Assembly: GCF_019175385.1 (NCBI RefSeq)
Contig: NC_083345.1
Coordinates: forward strand, 5,929,205 to 5,993,204
Reading direction: 5' to 3'
DNA: 64,000 nt
Source of the DNA: Lycium barbarum
Taxonomy: Eukaryota; Streptophyta; Magnoliopsida; Solanales; Solanaceae
Shown here: positions 10,301 to 21,591 of the stretch, in pieces
How positions within the stretch are numbered: the stretch's first letter is position 1
Layout of the letters: every line of letters starts with the position of its first letter
Program-made: the position numbers and the translations under genes
Notes under the pieces: model-generated
The model's database searches: none
Seen by the model: only the letters and a program-made list of their open reading frames with translations
What the model was told of the DNA's origin: nothing

Positions 10301-13300
10301 GTTGCCACAGAGGACTCTAGTGTCTTTAGATGCTAGAAAATCACCTCCTTGCTTGATAACTAGGGGTCGGTTGGTTGCTGGTTAGAGTTATGCAGGTGTT
10401 AGTAATGCAGGAATTAGTTATGCAGGGTTTAATTATGCATGTATTAGTTACTCCATCTTCTATCATGCATAAAATAATACATAGATTCCCCCATAACCTA
10501 TAGATGTATTAGTTATGCGGGATTCTAAATCTCTAACCAAACACCGTATTTGGCGTGTTGAATTTTATACATAGCAAAAGAATGCTACCAAACATGGTAC
10601 AAGCTATGCAGGTTTTCAATACATGAAAATCACCCCCTAACCAGCAACCAAACAACCCCTAAATTTAGTTAACACTTTTTAGGTAAAATACAACACAGTC
10701 AAAGAAGACAAGCACTAGCCAAACGTCACGTCTGCAAAGATGTATGCACCTTAGGTTGAAGAGAAGTCATCCCTTCATCCGGGTCAATGGAGTCCACAGG
10801 CGCATGTTCTGATGATCTCATTCTGCGTATTCCTTCAATGACGCTTTCCCAGTTGGCAGGATGTTGAACTGCATCAAATTTGCCACATTTTAGTCTTCAA
10901 ATTTACCATATCTTAGCCTTACTATCCATAAAGTTTGTTAAATATGAGAACCATCCTCAATGATTAAAAAAAAAAAAAAACAGTTGCAAACAAATAAGAG
11001 AGCTAAGTCCTTTTCTTTCAACAGCAGAATCTACATGGAGATATATCGTGCAACGTTCAATATCAATATGAAAACTAGAACAGCAGAAAGATAAAAGATA
11101 AGGAAACAGAAATAGTCCTTGGTACTCACTTGACCGAGAATAAATATTGTCACTTTTATTTGCAAAATCTTCAATGTCTGGATGCCTGAGAAACTGCAAT
11201 AAGTTGAAAAAACACATGATTTGTTTTTACTCTTGCAACCTCAAGAACCAAGGATCTATAGTAACCGATATTTAAAATAGACTGTGAAGTACATAGACCA
11301 CAGAAAAAATTTCTCTTTCGCGAAATGGTCTTTCCCAGTTTTTCTTTTTGAGAATACAACAAAATAATCTTAAAGTCAAACCTTGTAATAATTTCTTCAA
11401 TTTTAATAATGTGCTTGGTCACTCTCATAGGTCATTCCAATCTTTCAAAATTTGGACAATCAAATTGGATCGAGTGTGCAATTAAATTGTGCGAAGAGAT
11501 GGAGCTAAAAGTCATAATCCAGGAGGTCTTAAGATGCTCTCTTTTACCCCATGTTACATGGACTCGATTGAGTATTAGAACGGACATGCATAAGATATAG
11601 GTAGGTTCACTTCTTTTTTTTTTTTTCATTTTTAGTGTATAATGAAGGATCCATAGAAAGTTCCCATACCTACTACAAAACACTTCTTCTTCTTCTTTTT
11701 TTTTTTTGGAGAAGGTAGGAAAAAGAAAACCATAATAAACCCTTTCAATAGCCACATTTAATATGAATGTAAAGCTAGAATGATGAGATACCGGTATGCC
11801 AAGGAAAGATGAAGAGACCACCTAATAAACCCTTTACTAGTATATTCCATCAGTAATGCTCGTTTTCTGTCTCTAACAACTTTTTGTATCGACCTATTTT
11901 TCTCTTTATAGCATGCTGCTTTAAAGTTTTAATCTATTCAGCAGGAAGTCCAGATGGATTGAGGTCACAAGGTGCAGCTAGTTCCGCTGAGTAGCCAAAA
12001 GGAGTATAATATTCTAAACCGACATAGGAAGCAATATGCAAACTTCTATAGTTACTTCCATCTAAAATCTTCCCTTTTTTTGCAAAGACAAAATAACATT
12101 GCACATAACGTTTGACATAGTTTAGATTTGGAAAATCCATATCCTTATTTTTTGGCCTTCCACATCATCTTATGCAAGATCATTTTCTTTGTCGATCTTG
12201 AAAAACCTGAAGATTTTGGAAATATCCATCAGTATTGACTACCGTCTAAACCACTACAATAAGCTTCTAATATACTGATAGTAGGACCGTATAGCAGAAA
12301 CAAGATTTCAAGATGACAAAGGAGAGAATTGTCAGTCCTCCAGGAAAGTTACTTGGAGATATCATAACTTCTTTAGTTCTATAGTATACAGTGAATTCTA
12401 TCACCGGAGATTATCATTAGAGTAATTAATCTTAAATAGCCGCCCACCAAAAAGAATTGGCTGCAGATGCATAATATATTATGTATATAAGTGTGTAACC
12501 GTGTATAAATATGTTTGCCCACGCGGCCAAATGTGTAACTTTTCCTTACCAGCATCCCCAGAATATTCTACAGTTAACATTACACACTCAAAGGTTTCCC
12601 CTCAAATTCACAACCCATTTGAGGGAATAAAAATCTAGTCTTTTCTATAATGCAACAATCAAGACAGTAAGCCCCTCAGGTGAAAACTCAACTAAATTGT
12701 ACTTATTTCAAGAATTCCCAAGGAGAGGGCCACTGACTGGTTAACTCACTTGATCCCAAGACAACATAATGCATTGCACTCACAAGAATATGTCGATGCA
12801 GAGGCGGATTTAATACATAAGTTATGAGTTCATCCAAATCCAATATTTTGGCTCAAACCACGTATACGTGCAAAAATATTTGTACAAATAATAGATATCG
12901 AACCCAGTAAGTCGAATGAATTGTGGTAAATTTGAGAAGTCGAATAAGTAATGTTCAAGTTTTGGATCCAACCTCTGTATGCATATTAGCTTGTCTATGT
13001 AACAACATTCTAACAAGTATCGTTGATCTGCTTCAGAGTGGCTCCCAATCAAGCTAAATTTTCTCACACAAATTTCATCAGAAACATGATAAGACCAAGC
13101 AGCATTACGAAATCAAACCTTTGCAAGATAAAAGAATGATCATAATCATAAACAAATGGAATCTCCATTTTTTAAGAGAAGAAATTACCATACTTTTTCA
13201 TCCGGAGACTTTGTCTTAACCTCTTTGGCTATAATTTCCACTCTCCTTTTTCTCACTCTCTTCTTAGGAACAATGCCAACAACTTCAGAACCTAAAATTA

Positions 13301-14291
13301 ACGGTTGTTTGATGACTACATAAACCCTTCATTCCAATAAGACATACCACAAAAGAAAAAAACAAAACTCTTCTTTACAAGGCAAAAAGAAACACATTCA
13401 AGCTGAAATTCTTCAAGGTTCAATACCAGAAACTAGTTATACTTTGACAATTAGCAAGAAAATGTCCACATTCATGTGTTTTAAGATTACACCTTTAAGC
13501 TGAATTTTAAGGATCCTTTTTTTTTTTTGGGATAAACTTTCACTTTATTTTAAAATTAGTATTTGACCAAGAAAATTACAAATTCAACTTGAAGTTGGAT
13601 TCCGAATTTGAAAACAACTTATAGCTTGTTTTCCAATTCTATCTTCATCGCTCCAAATAAAATGCTCTATTCTCTCCTTTGCAAAAAGTATAACCAAACA
13701 CAACTCTATTCGTCTTCAACTCCAACTTCAAAAATTCCAAATAAAATGAAAAATTATTTCAAGGACCCGTTTGCCATGAGAATTATTCACTTTTATCTAG
13801 AATTCTTTTTCACTTTATTTGAAAATCAGCTTTTGGCCATGAAAATTTGAAATACATACCCGTTTTCAATTTTTCACTTTCGGTACATTCAAAGAACCAA
13901 ATATATTTTTGCCAAAACTATAACCAAACAACTTCAAAAATTCTAAATAAAGTGAAAAATATTTGGTTTCTATGGCTAAAAGCCTTTTTAATATTTAGCT
14001 CAAAACACATAGACATTCAGGGAAAAAGATTGTTTAAGCTGAATTTTAAGGTTAAAACTTGAAATTAGATGTTAAAAGTTCAAGATTTAAATAACAAACA
14101 TAAAGGAGCATTATACAGACAAAACAACATATTCTTGCAAGAATTTTAAAAGCTATTTTTCATTTTTGGGAACCTGGGTTTTGCAGAACAGGATTTTGTA
14201 GTGCTTTTGGCATTGCTGTAAAGGAAATGAATCGAATTGGCAATGGAAATGAAGAGAGATATGCAGTGTGTCTAAGAAAAGAGAGTGACAT
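7326..14291 (-). CDS. NTH1: Endonuclease III homologue, DNA glycosylase/AP lyase (10 exons)
   Basis: A bifunctional base-excision-repair enzyme that removes oxidised pyrimidines and cleaves abasic sites; plant homologues act in plastids and/or nucleus. I place exons at 14291-14174, 13291-13189, 11185-11130, 10868-10750, 9936-9870, 8665-8574, 8480-8343, 8269-8165, 7793-7710 and 7442-7326. They total 999 nt (332 codons plus stop) and every junction keeps phase. Exon 1 (starting [12 protein letters not shown]) looks like an organelle transit peptide. Exon 4 has [18 protein letters not shown], exon 5 SLLSSQTK, exon 7 the helix-hairpin-helix [10 protein letters not shown] with the catalytic Lys, exon 8 [17 protein letters not shown] with the catalytic Asp, and exon 10 the 4Fe-4S ligands C-x6-C-x2-C-x5-C. 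Intron 5 has a GC donor. Introns carry an RTE LINE tail and MITEs. No stop or frameshift was seen. The N-terminal exons are the least certain part. Confidence 0.92.
7918..8150 (-). repeat. Probable LINE/SINE 3' fragment in NTH1 intron 8
   Basis: A poly(T) run of about 12 at 7948-7960 is followed by AT-rich sequence with repeated 'acaccaaaaagcaaag' and 'tacaccaaaaagtagag'. On the minus strand this is the layout of an A-tailed retroposon fragment. It lies wholly inside the intron between exons 8 and 9. Family not identified. Confidence 0.3.
8889..9548 (+). pseudogene. RTE-type LINE, 3' remnant in NTH1 intron 5
   Basis: In the plus direction the translation contains [20 protein letters not shown] and CERLAVIG, then [10 protein letters not shown]. 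This is the typical C-terminal tail of plant RTE reverse-transcriptase polyproteins (LRWFGHV...DAPVRRCE). The 3' untranslated part ends with 'gagccgagggtctatcagaa' and 'cccacttgtgggatcacaac', a common end of such LINEs. The frame has internal stops and only the last tail of the protein is present. It lies antisense in an NTH1 intron. Confidence 0.7.
10363..10659. mobile_element. MITE in NTH1 intron 4/upstream of exon 5
   Basis: 297-bp element with termini GGGGTCGGTTGGTTGCTGGT and, in reverse from the right, GGGGTTGTTTGGTTGCTGGT. The subterminal 'taactcttatgcaggt'-like blocks recur. The flanks share TA at most, so the superfamily is unsettled. No coding capacity. It lies between exons 4 and 5 of the repair gene. 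Confidence 0.6.
13500..13990. mobile_element. Two degenerate copies of a TTTGGCCATGA-type MITE in NTH1 intron 1
   Basis: Two adjacent copies (about 13515-13755 and 13763-13985) share blocks with the copy at 44408-44680: 'ttcactttatttgaaaatcag', 'aaaactataaccaaaca', 'aattccaaataaa.tgaaaa' and outer GACCCGTTTG(GC)CATGA. They look like a hAT-type MITE family inserted twice in tandem. The short plus-strand frames across them are chance frames. Confidence 0.5.
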
Positions 14292-15439
14292 TTTTGGAGG
14301 GACTGGCCTGAGTTTAAGCCACGTCTCTTATATTGAAAAGTTAGAAATTGCATTTCTTAATTCTGTTGGGGCAGTTAGGCTCTACCTTGTTGGCATCATT
14401 TAAGTCGTAGAAAAATTATAAAACTATGCCATTATATTTTGTGTATATCATTTAAAATAATTCTATATGTATAGTATATACAACTCGAGCAGTTTTAGTT
14501 CTTTAAATGATACTTTCATAAATTTAAGGGATAATTTTACGAGAGTCCCTCAAGTTTGGATTTGTAACACTAACCTGCCTCATAGTTACGATACGGAAAA
14601 GGGTCAAATATACCCATGTACTGTCAGAAAAGGGTCAAATACCCCTCGTTATACTTTCGCTTCAAATATACACTACCATTATACTTTCGGTCCAAATATA
14701 CCCCTTCCATTATACTTTGCCACAAATTTGGCCTTAATTTTGGCGGAGGGACACATGTTAAGTTTAGAATAAAATGATCCAACCCCAATTTAAATACTCG
14801 ATTTTTTTTAAAATCCACCTATTTAACCCGACCCATTTTCTTTTCTTTTCATCTTCTTCTATTTTCAATACCTGAAGCTTCAAACCTTGTTCTTTCATGA
14901 TAGTTTTATCAATTTAAAAAGGATAATTTTAGAGAAATCCCCCTAAGTTTGGATTCCTAATACTTCTGCCTCATGGTTTATGATATTATGCTTACCTTCC
15001 TTGTTTTGATTTTTTTATAACCATTCTATTAACTTATTTATCATAATAAATATAAAAAAAACAAAAGTTGACGAATTTAAACTTTACTCATATGTACTCT
15101 TTTATTTAAAAAATGCTTTAAGAAAGAAAATCTAAATAGACTCCTCGATGTTCAAAAGTTTCTCTTAATTCCCCATCTGGTTAAATTAAAAGATCTTGAA
15201 GATAATTTTTACCAAATAATGAAGATGACAATGAAAAATGGGACAGATTTACTTCAATATCATAGTGGACGGGGTTAAACCATCTTACAGTAACTTGTTT
15301 TTACAACATAAAACTCGAGATAAACCTTACACAATAACACAGCACCATGCAGTAGATCTATTGTGCAAAAGTAAAACCATAAATAAGCATAGAGTTAAAT
15401 AAGACAATTCACATTATTTGGAAATTTGTAAAAGGTGAG
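14292..15439. other. Intergenic region with half of a foldback element
   Basis: Upstream of NTH1 and downstream of the lectin gene. At about 14590-14750 there are repeated 'gggtcaaatataccc'-type blocks, matching one arm of the foldback family seen at 4061-4579 and 30578-31715; I see no opposite arm. A flanking sequence 'ataattttacgagagtccct...aagtttggatt' (14530) recurs in altered form at 14921. The remainder is AT-rich without a gene. Confidence 0.4.
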
Positions 15440-15976
15440 TTAATCATCTTCTTTCTCATCCTTCACTCGAAGATTTTTAAAGTTGATCATGGAGCTGGAC
15501 GGGATGGGCTTCACATGGACCCCGATACTCTCAATACCACAGTGATTCTCAGTGCCATAAAAACCACCAAAAAGATGATGATTTCCTAACTGAAAGTCGA
15601 ATTCGATTTCATCATCAGTTGAAGGTCGGGCACACCCAAATGGTCCGTAGGAACCTTTGTTGGTTCCAAATCTTATACTTCCCAGAAATGTATAGTCGGC
15701 ATTATCTGTATACTCTGTCAATGTTTTGAAATAACCGCTTATGGAAGTAAGAAATTCTGATGAATAATCAAAGACAACTGAAAAAATGTTTCCACGGCGT
15801 TGAGTACCATGCTTGTCTGACCGGACTAAGTTGCCATTTTCATAAAACAGGAACTGAAGTGCAAAAACTCTGAGTTTGTTGTAGATAACAACTATACCAG
15901 CTACTTTGTCTCGTCCCTTGTCATCCCAAATGGTTCCACCATATCCTCCCGCTGGCCCAACCTTGGTCATATTCAT
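15440..15976 (-). CDS. Jacalin-related lectin, single-domain (178 aa)
   Basis: A carbohydrate-binding protein of the jacalin family. With no signal peptide it should be nucleocytoplasmic, like the stress-induced mannose-binding members. The N-terminal KVGPAGGYGGTIWDDKGRDK, central LQFLFYENGN...SDKHG, FLTSISG, FGTNKGSYGPFG and C-terminal GGFYG...GIESIGVHV cover the full beta-prism domain (about residues 5-155). A short tail ends KDEKEDD. The coding part is one exon; 'tttttag' shortly upstream of the ATG is a plausible acceptor of a 5'-UTR intron, with the untranslated exon at about 19022-19105. The usual GxxxD sugar-binding motif near the C terminus reads HCGIE here, so sugar binding may be altered. 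A second in-frame ATG lies two codons downstream. Intact. Confidence 0.85.
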   Translation of the reverse strand: MNMTKVGPAGGYGGTIWDDKGRDKVAGIVVIYNKLRVFALQFLFYENGNLVRSDKHGTQRRGNIFSVVFDYSSEFLTSISGYFKTLTEYTDNADYTFLGSIRFGTNKGSYGPFGCARPSTDDEIEFDFQLGNHHLFGGFYGTENHCGIESIGVHVKPIPSSSMINFKNLRVKDEKEDD

Positions 15977-16202
15977 ATTCTCTCTTGCTTCTAAAAACTA
16001 GTTGGAAGATCCGCTTATCTATTAAAAGCACAAATTCAAAGCAAAATGTTAATCATTTTACCCTTTCAAAATAGATTTCGCATTGGACAATAATCATTTA
16101 ATTATTTTCCTAATTTTTAGAACTTTAAAAAAGGACAGCCCGGCCCACAAGGCATCCCGCATTAGCTTGGGCTTGAAAAAAGTGTCATTTAAAATGTGTT
16201 AG

Positions 16203-17430
16203 GGTAGGGAGAGCATTGAGCCCCACTGACAACAGAGTTTCTAGAATGGGCATTTCTATCCCATCTAAATGCGTAAGACTTCCTGAAAATGAAACTGTGG
16301 AGCATCTCTTTTATAGGGGTGAACTGCCACAACAAACTTGGAAGACTCTCTGTGGACCCTTTGGCATTCCTTGCATCATTACCTCCTACAGGCAAGCAAT
16401 GGTTAGTTGGTGGAAGCACAGAGGCCATAACCCTATCACTGCTTTCATTTCTAAATGTGTGACTATTATCACTTCTTGAGAATTATGGAGATCAAGATGT
16501 GGTACCAAGTATGGTAGTGAGAACAAACTTGAAAGAACTATATCCCTCATCTCTTCTACTATCTCCCTTTTGGTAAGAAATGAATTCAAGAATATCAAGG
16601 GGGGCACTAGCTGGAGGAGCATTACTCATATCCTGGATAGCTATTCTTTTCAAAAGGACTAGTTTTATGAATTGGATAAAGCCACCAATGAATGTGTGAA
16701 CCTTAATTCAGATGGTAGCTGCAAACAGGATATTTGTGGTGGTGGTGGTACGGTCGGGGACAATGTAGGTTGCTTCATTTTGCTTATAGCCTAGTCTTAG
16801 GGAAAGGGACTAGCAATTGGGCTGAATCAGCAACCCTACTTTTTGGCATTCAATGGTGCTGAGATAATGGTTTGCATAATATAGAAGCTGAAAGTGATTC
16901 TAAGCTTCTAGTAGATTGTGTTAATGGCGACAACTCTACTTCTTGGAGACTGTGTGTTGAAGTGGAGCAGCCCAGGAAGAGAGGTGCAGTCAGGTTTCAT
17001 TCTTAGTCATTGCTACAGCAAATGCAGACAGTCTGGCTTATGTGAGTCACTCACAGCCTGAGCCCTGAGACCAAATTGTATCATAATTTGTTGGATCTAC
17101 CATCTTGTATCAAAGGTCTAGTGATTTGTGGGACTCGCATTATCAACATGAAAAAGTCAGAATTGGTGTTTGAACCTCCATGATCAATGCACACCAAGCT
17201 TCAGCGTTATAGCTGTAGATTTGGTAGAAACTTTTGGAGGTACCCCACCTCTAGTATAGGTATCTCTTCATTTAGACTTTGGTTTAGACTATGTTATTCT
17301 GCCAGTAGCATTTCCTTCATCTTCTTGTATCATGATAGCTTAGCTATCTATCAAACTAGATCAGGCAGGCTTGTACATGTACAGCACCCTCAAATCTCAT
17401 GTATTATCCTTTTGCGAGACGAATAAAATG
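16203..17430 (+). pseudogene. LINE 3' remnant with zinc-binding and RNase H-like regions
   Basis: Decayed C-terminal part of a plant L1-type LINE. The first frame holds ENETVEHLFYRGELPQQTWK, the reverse-transcriptase zinc-binding (zf-RVT) region. After stops come LNSDGSCKQDICGGGGTV and SNWAESATLLFGIQWC, then EAESDSKLLVDCVNG, the RNase H-like domain found at the end of such LINEs. Several stops and frame changes break the reading. A probable 3' UTR runs to AATAAAATG near 17421. The insertion lies directly upstream of the lectin gene, possibly in its 5'-UTR intron. Confidence 0.75.
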
Positions 17431-17789
17431 CGCAGTTGGTAAAAAGAAATGCTTACAATTTATCTACTCGTTGTTAGTTGGTCTCTTGGTACAAATATTC
17501 ACTCCTGATCACATGTAAGTTCTTCTCTGTATGTTTATGTACACACATTCATATATCACATTGAATAGAATCATTATTCCTTTAAAAAATACCTAAAGAC
17601 TTCAAATAATGAAAACGTAATTAATTTAGGATGTCATACACATTTTCAACAAAAAAAATCAATTAAGCTTGAAGAGTTAAGCTTAGAACAACATCAACAA
17701 CAAGCACAAGCAAATATTAAAAACAAAAAGCTTTAAAAGCTTATTTTGACTATGAAAGATCGTATCTAGCACATATTTACACAAATATA

Positions 17790-17840
17790 ATCATATCAGA
17801 GATTCAAGAGAACAATCTTCACACTAACAAAAGATTTTAA
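17790..17840 (-). repeat. Lectin-gene intron block, copy 1
   Basis: The block 'gattcaagagaacaatcttc' plus 'acactaacaa' recurs at about 24425-24480, 27340-27380 and 30230-30290. Each copy lies on the 5' side of a lectin coding exon or remnant. I read it as part of the duplicated 5'-UTR intron of the lectin array. Confidence 0.55.
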
Positions 17841-17934
17841 AAAAGGGAAAATTATAATAATGTACAACCTAGCATACAAAATTACATTTGCGTAGCCATA
17901 TTTTTAAATTACATCCGCATAGCCACTTTGTCAA

Positions 17935-18370
17935 GGTATACAACATTATACAATTTTATACGCCTAGAGTAGACAATGCATCAACCTTTTATAAAAGTGT
18001 ATAATAACGTATAAGAGATGTTTATCCACACTTTTACACTGGGTATACAAGATTATACAAATTTATACAAAAGGTGTAAAACACTTTTACACTAGTATAC
18101 AATATTATACAAATTTATACAAGAGGGGTTTACACATAATGTATAAGAGGTGTCTATACAAACTTCTATACCGTATAAAAGTGTATAATAATGTATAAGA
18201 GGGGTTTATAGGTGTAAAACACTTTTACTCTAGTATACCATATTATACAAATTTATACAAGAGGTGTTTATATACAAGAGGGGTTTACACATAATGTATA
18301 AGAGGTGTCTATACAAACTTCTATACCGTATAAAAATGTATAATAATGAATAAGAGGAGTTTATACACAT
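17935..18370. repeat. AT-rich tandem repeat (TATACAA/TATAAGAGG type)
   Basis: Imperfect tandem array built from 'gtataagaggtgtctataca', 'tatacaaatttatacaagag' and 'gtgtataataatgtataag'. At least two copies of a unit of roughly 130-190 bp are visible. A simpler array of related words (tatacaatatta) occurs at about 27480-27640. No coding potential. Confidence 0.6.
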
Positions 18371-18375
18371 TTAAC

Positions 18376-18520
18376 TTTTTTTTTTTTTGGCAACCGCTAA
18401 GAAACTTAGTGGGATATTTATTAATAATAAACAAAAGCAAAAAACATAAGTTCAAAACAAATAAAGGAACAAAAAAGTCCAACAGTGCCGTCACAACAAA
18501 AAAACCAGGTGAAAGCCTGA
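18376..18520 (-). mobile_element. L1-type LINE 3' end
   Basis: On the minus strand the stretch ends 'cttagcggttgccaaaaaaa' with an A-tail of about 13, typical of plant L1 3' termini. The upstream part is AT-rich UTR. No protein portion is present. Confidence 0.45.
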
Positions 18521-18704
18521 GAGCCTGTTTGGATGGGCTTATTTTAAGCAGCTTATAAGCTGCTTCACATAAGCTAAGTTAAACGGGTCCAATTAGTTTA
18601 TTGAGCTTATTTTAAGCACAAAATGACTTTAAGCTAGCCAGTCAAACACTTAAAAAAGCTAAAAACAGTTTATAAGCAACTTATAAGTCAATCCAAACGG
18701 GCTC
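18521..18704. mobile_element. Tourist-type MITE, copy 2
   Basis: 184-bp relative of the 6657-6918 element. The termini GAGCCTGTTTGGATGGGCTT and, in reverse, GAGCCCGTTTGGATTGACTT match. The flanks are TGA and TAA, consistent with a TAA duplication carrying one change. It is internally deleted relative to copy 1. Confidence 0.75.
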
Positions 18705-18951
18705 TAAATTATGAAAGTAAAGACACTAGTGCTCGTCAGCTAAATTACGGCTAACGCGCGTAAAAAATAAAAAGTGGGCTAAACCAGGTAATTATTTTAT
18801 TCTAATTGTCATACAGTGTTATTTTTCCTAAAAAAGGGGAGAAAAATCAATTAGAATTGAATAAAGGAAAATAATGGAGAATTTAAAAAGGGGTACTATA
18901 AGACTATAATTTACCTGCAGAAAACTTTGATCTTATGAGATACCCAAATAC

Positions 18952-18990
<39 letters not shown>
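18952..18990. repeat. Poly(A) tract of nearly 40 nt
   Basis: Long uninterrupted A run just downstream of the 5'-UTR exon copy of the lectin gene. Likely a slippage-prone homopolymer or an old retroposon tail. Confidence 0.6.
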
Positions 18991-18991
<1 letters not shown>

Positions 18992-19021
18992 GGCAGCAGC
19001 AAATAAATAAGAGAGACTTAC

Positions 19022-19105
19022 AGTTAACAAAGGACTGAAGGTGAAAGGTTGGTGATCGAAGGGGTTGGGGAAAAGAAAGAAACTTTGTTATTTAAAGTAG
19101 TCAAG
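19022..19105 (-). other. Probable 5'-UTR exon of the lectin gene at 15440
   Basis: On the minus strand 'aacaaagtttctttcttttc' leads to GTTAACT followed by the donor GTAAGTCTC. A near copy occurs at 30350-30455, ending GTAACT|GTAAGTC, upstream of the lectin gene at 27583. Conservation across paralogues and the strong donor suggest a non-coding first exon. The start is a guess. Insertions (LINE remnant, MITE, tandem repeat) have stretched the intron to 3 kb. Confidence 0.5.
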
Positions 19106-20162
19106 CCAGAATCAATAATTGAATGTGGAAAAAAAAAAGTGAATCAACAAAGATAAAAGGTTAAAGAATTGATAAAGAAACACAAAGAAAAGAAGAAGAG
19201 GAGAATAAGTTACCTGTTTTGTTCTTTTAGAGTTAAACTTTTTAATTTTAAACATATGAATATTAAATTTTTAAAATTTATAAAATAAAATTTACATATT
19301 TAAAAATTACATAAAAAGTTTTATAAGTCACCATAATTACAAATTTAAAAGATATAATAAAATTACGATCAAAGAACAACTAGAGAAATATAGCAAAAGA
19401 AAGGTAAATCGGGAAGACCTTCTACTAACCCAAGATCGTTAACTAAGATCGGAAGATTCAACTAAAGAAGAGGAAGTTATGAAAAGGAGAATTTAATTGA
19501 AGAAGACTTTCTTGAATTGGCTTGAATGACTTATAATTGGGTTTGGTTACAAATGACTAAGGCCACCCCTATTTATACTTGTGTAGGGATGGTTCTAGAA
19601 ATACTTCTAGATACACCCATCAGAAAAATTTAGTCATCTTTATCTCCTACCAGTACTCTAGAATATCTTGATATTATTCTAGATACAAAAGTATCTAGAT
19701 AATTCTATCCTCAACTATAAATATCTAAGTGTCTAGAATTTCTAGACATTTCCTAATACAATATATATCAAAGATATTATATTATAACTTTCTAAAATCT
19801 CTTCTATATATCTATGATATTTATTCTTCCAAAAAATTAACTTTAATTTTTCACACAACTATTTTGACTCTTGAAAAAAAAAGTGTCAATCTTTTTGGAA
19901 CGAAGAAAATAATATAATTATGATGTTTTTTCATCAGAGTCGCAAACTATGTTTTCAAACTAACAAATCATAAAACTTTTTTCTACCAACACAAAAGTCA
20001 TTTTACTCTACATTATATTTTAGCTTTTTGTTTTAATTTGAGTGTTAAAAATAGAGACCCGATGAATGGAAGACTAACCTGATCCGATCGACTTAATTTT
20101 TGAAAAATATATAGTGTATATATATTGGAAAGCATTATACTTTCGAACTTTATGGAGTATAG
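19106..20162 (-). other. LTR-like fragment and AT-rich spacer
   Basis: On the minus strand a TATA element (AGTATAAATAGGGGTGGCC, near 19570-19588) followed by sequence that resembles an LTR R/U5 region suggests a piece of an LTR retrotransposon. I could not define its TG or CA ends. The rest, 19620-19910, is rich in 'tctagaa/tctagata' words. Confidence 0.3.
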
Positions 20163-21591
20163 TGTGACGACCTTCCAAGTCATCTTGCTACATAAGCACA
20201 TATTTTAGACATGTGGATGCTTACATGGCAAAGATGCTAACGTTTATGTGAAGATTCTAGAGTCATGAAGAGCTTTCTTGGAGAATTCTCTAGACCCTTA
20301 TAAAATATTTAGGAAGACTTTCTTGAAAAGCCTTAGAATTAGGCTTGTGCACAAATTGGTTCAATCCGAATTTCCGAACCGATTCGAAACAATTCGGATA
20401 ATTCAATTTGGACAATACAATTCGATTTCGATTTACAAATGCAATTGTAAAATATTACGGTTTAACGGTTCGAATACGGTTGGCTTCAATTATCAACCGA
20501 ACCGACCCGAACAAATCGAATTTATATATGACTAGTACTTTAATAGTCTAACTATACATACACTTAATACTTAATAGTGAAGTAATATTTATTTAACTTC
20601 AGAAGTGGTGCAAATGAATGTCTATATGCACACCTTGCACTGGATATTCACGGCCTTCTTGTTGGTCTCAAGCTGACTTCTCTTTTGGTCTTCCATCTTT
20701 TCAGTGTTCTTCTCACGAGTCATCTTTGCCTTTTGGCCATTGCCTCCACCCATGGCTTTGTTTGTTCTTTGATCTTAGCCTGTACAAATTAGAGTTTTTT
20801 TTTCTAGGATGCAAACTGAGTTGTTATGTTTGTCTGCTTGCAAGTTGCAAGATGCTGGATTTTTAATTTGGTGTATGTAATTTGGTGTCGTCAGATTTGT
20901 ATGCCTGCACAAGTTGTCAAGCTCTTGTTTTGCTATTTATATACTATTAGGCTTGCAAGTTTATGATTTTTTCTTGGTTAATGTCTTGGTTATAAAGCTG
21001 CAAATTTAGGATCTCATTATTTTTTGTTATGTTTACTCTAAAACTAAAATGAAATAGCTGCTTGTTTAAATTTCGAATAAACCGAACAAATTGATTTGTG
21101 TAACCGAACCGAAATAATAAAAAACGAATCGAATTGAACCTAGAATGGATCGAGTTTGGTTAAGAAATTTAGAAAGTCGAAATTTGAAATTTTAACTCGA
21201 TGATGACCAAAACCGAACCGAACCGATTCGTGCACAGGCCTACTTAGAATATTCTAGACATGTAGAGAATTCTAAAGAGGGGACATACTTGTAAATATAG
21301 AGGGACTTGTGTAACAATTATTATTTATCCATTAGCCCCTAGGTGAGTAGTATAAATAGAGGGACATACATTTGTAAAAACCATCAACCAAAAATCAATC
21401 AACTCTTCTATAATAAAAAGCTTCCTTCTAGCAAATTTCTCTTGTCTTATTCACCTACTATTCCCTTAGTGATCTTAAGTGTAGTAATCTAGGCTGACTT
21501 GGCATAGCAAGATCGTGAGCAAGTTGTGCAAGAACGTGAGCGAGTTGTCAAATGCCGCACGTGCGCTTAGTTAAAGACTAAGGACGTGACA
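20163..21591 (+). mobile_element. Solo LTR interrupted by a hAT element
   Basis: The sequence begins TGTGACGACCTTCC and ends GACTAAGGACGTGACA, with ATAG on both sides (4-5 bp match). Without the inserted hAT element it is about 520 bp. A TATAAATAGAGGGAC core promoter lies at 21351-21365. No internal region adjoins either end, hence a solo LTR. Superfamily unassigned. Confidence 0.55.
20340..21242. mobile_element. hAT-type non-autonomous transposon
   Basis: Flanked by an exact 8-bp duplication CTTAGAAT (20332-20339 and 21243-21250), the hallmark of hAT. The terminal inverted repeat TAGGCTTGTGCACAAATTGG pairs with TAGGCCTGTGCACGAATCGG read from the right. Subterminal AACCGAACCG-type motifs fill both ends. 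The 500-bp core carries no recognisable transposase. It sits inside the solo LTR at 20163-21591 and is therefore younger. Confidence 0.85.

Noticed and set aside
14153..14353. Alternative minus-strand first exon of NTH1 (ATG at 14353)
   Set aside because: Splicing at CAG|GTT leaves phase 0, but the next exon needs one preceding base. The overlapping frame from ATG 14291 gives the right phase and a transit-peptide-like sequence.
16189..16428. Minus-strand 79-aa frame
   Set aside because: Antisense of the LINE zinc-binding region.
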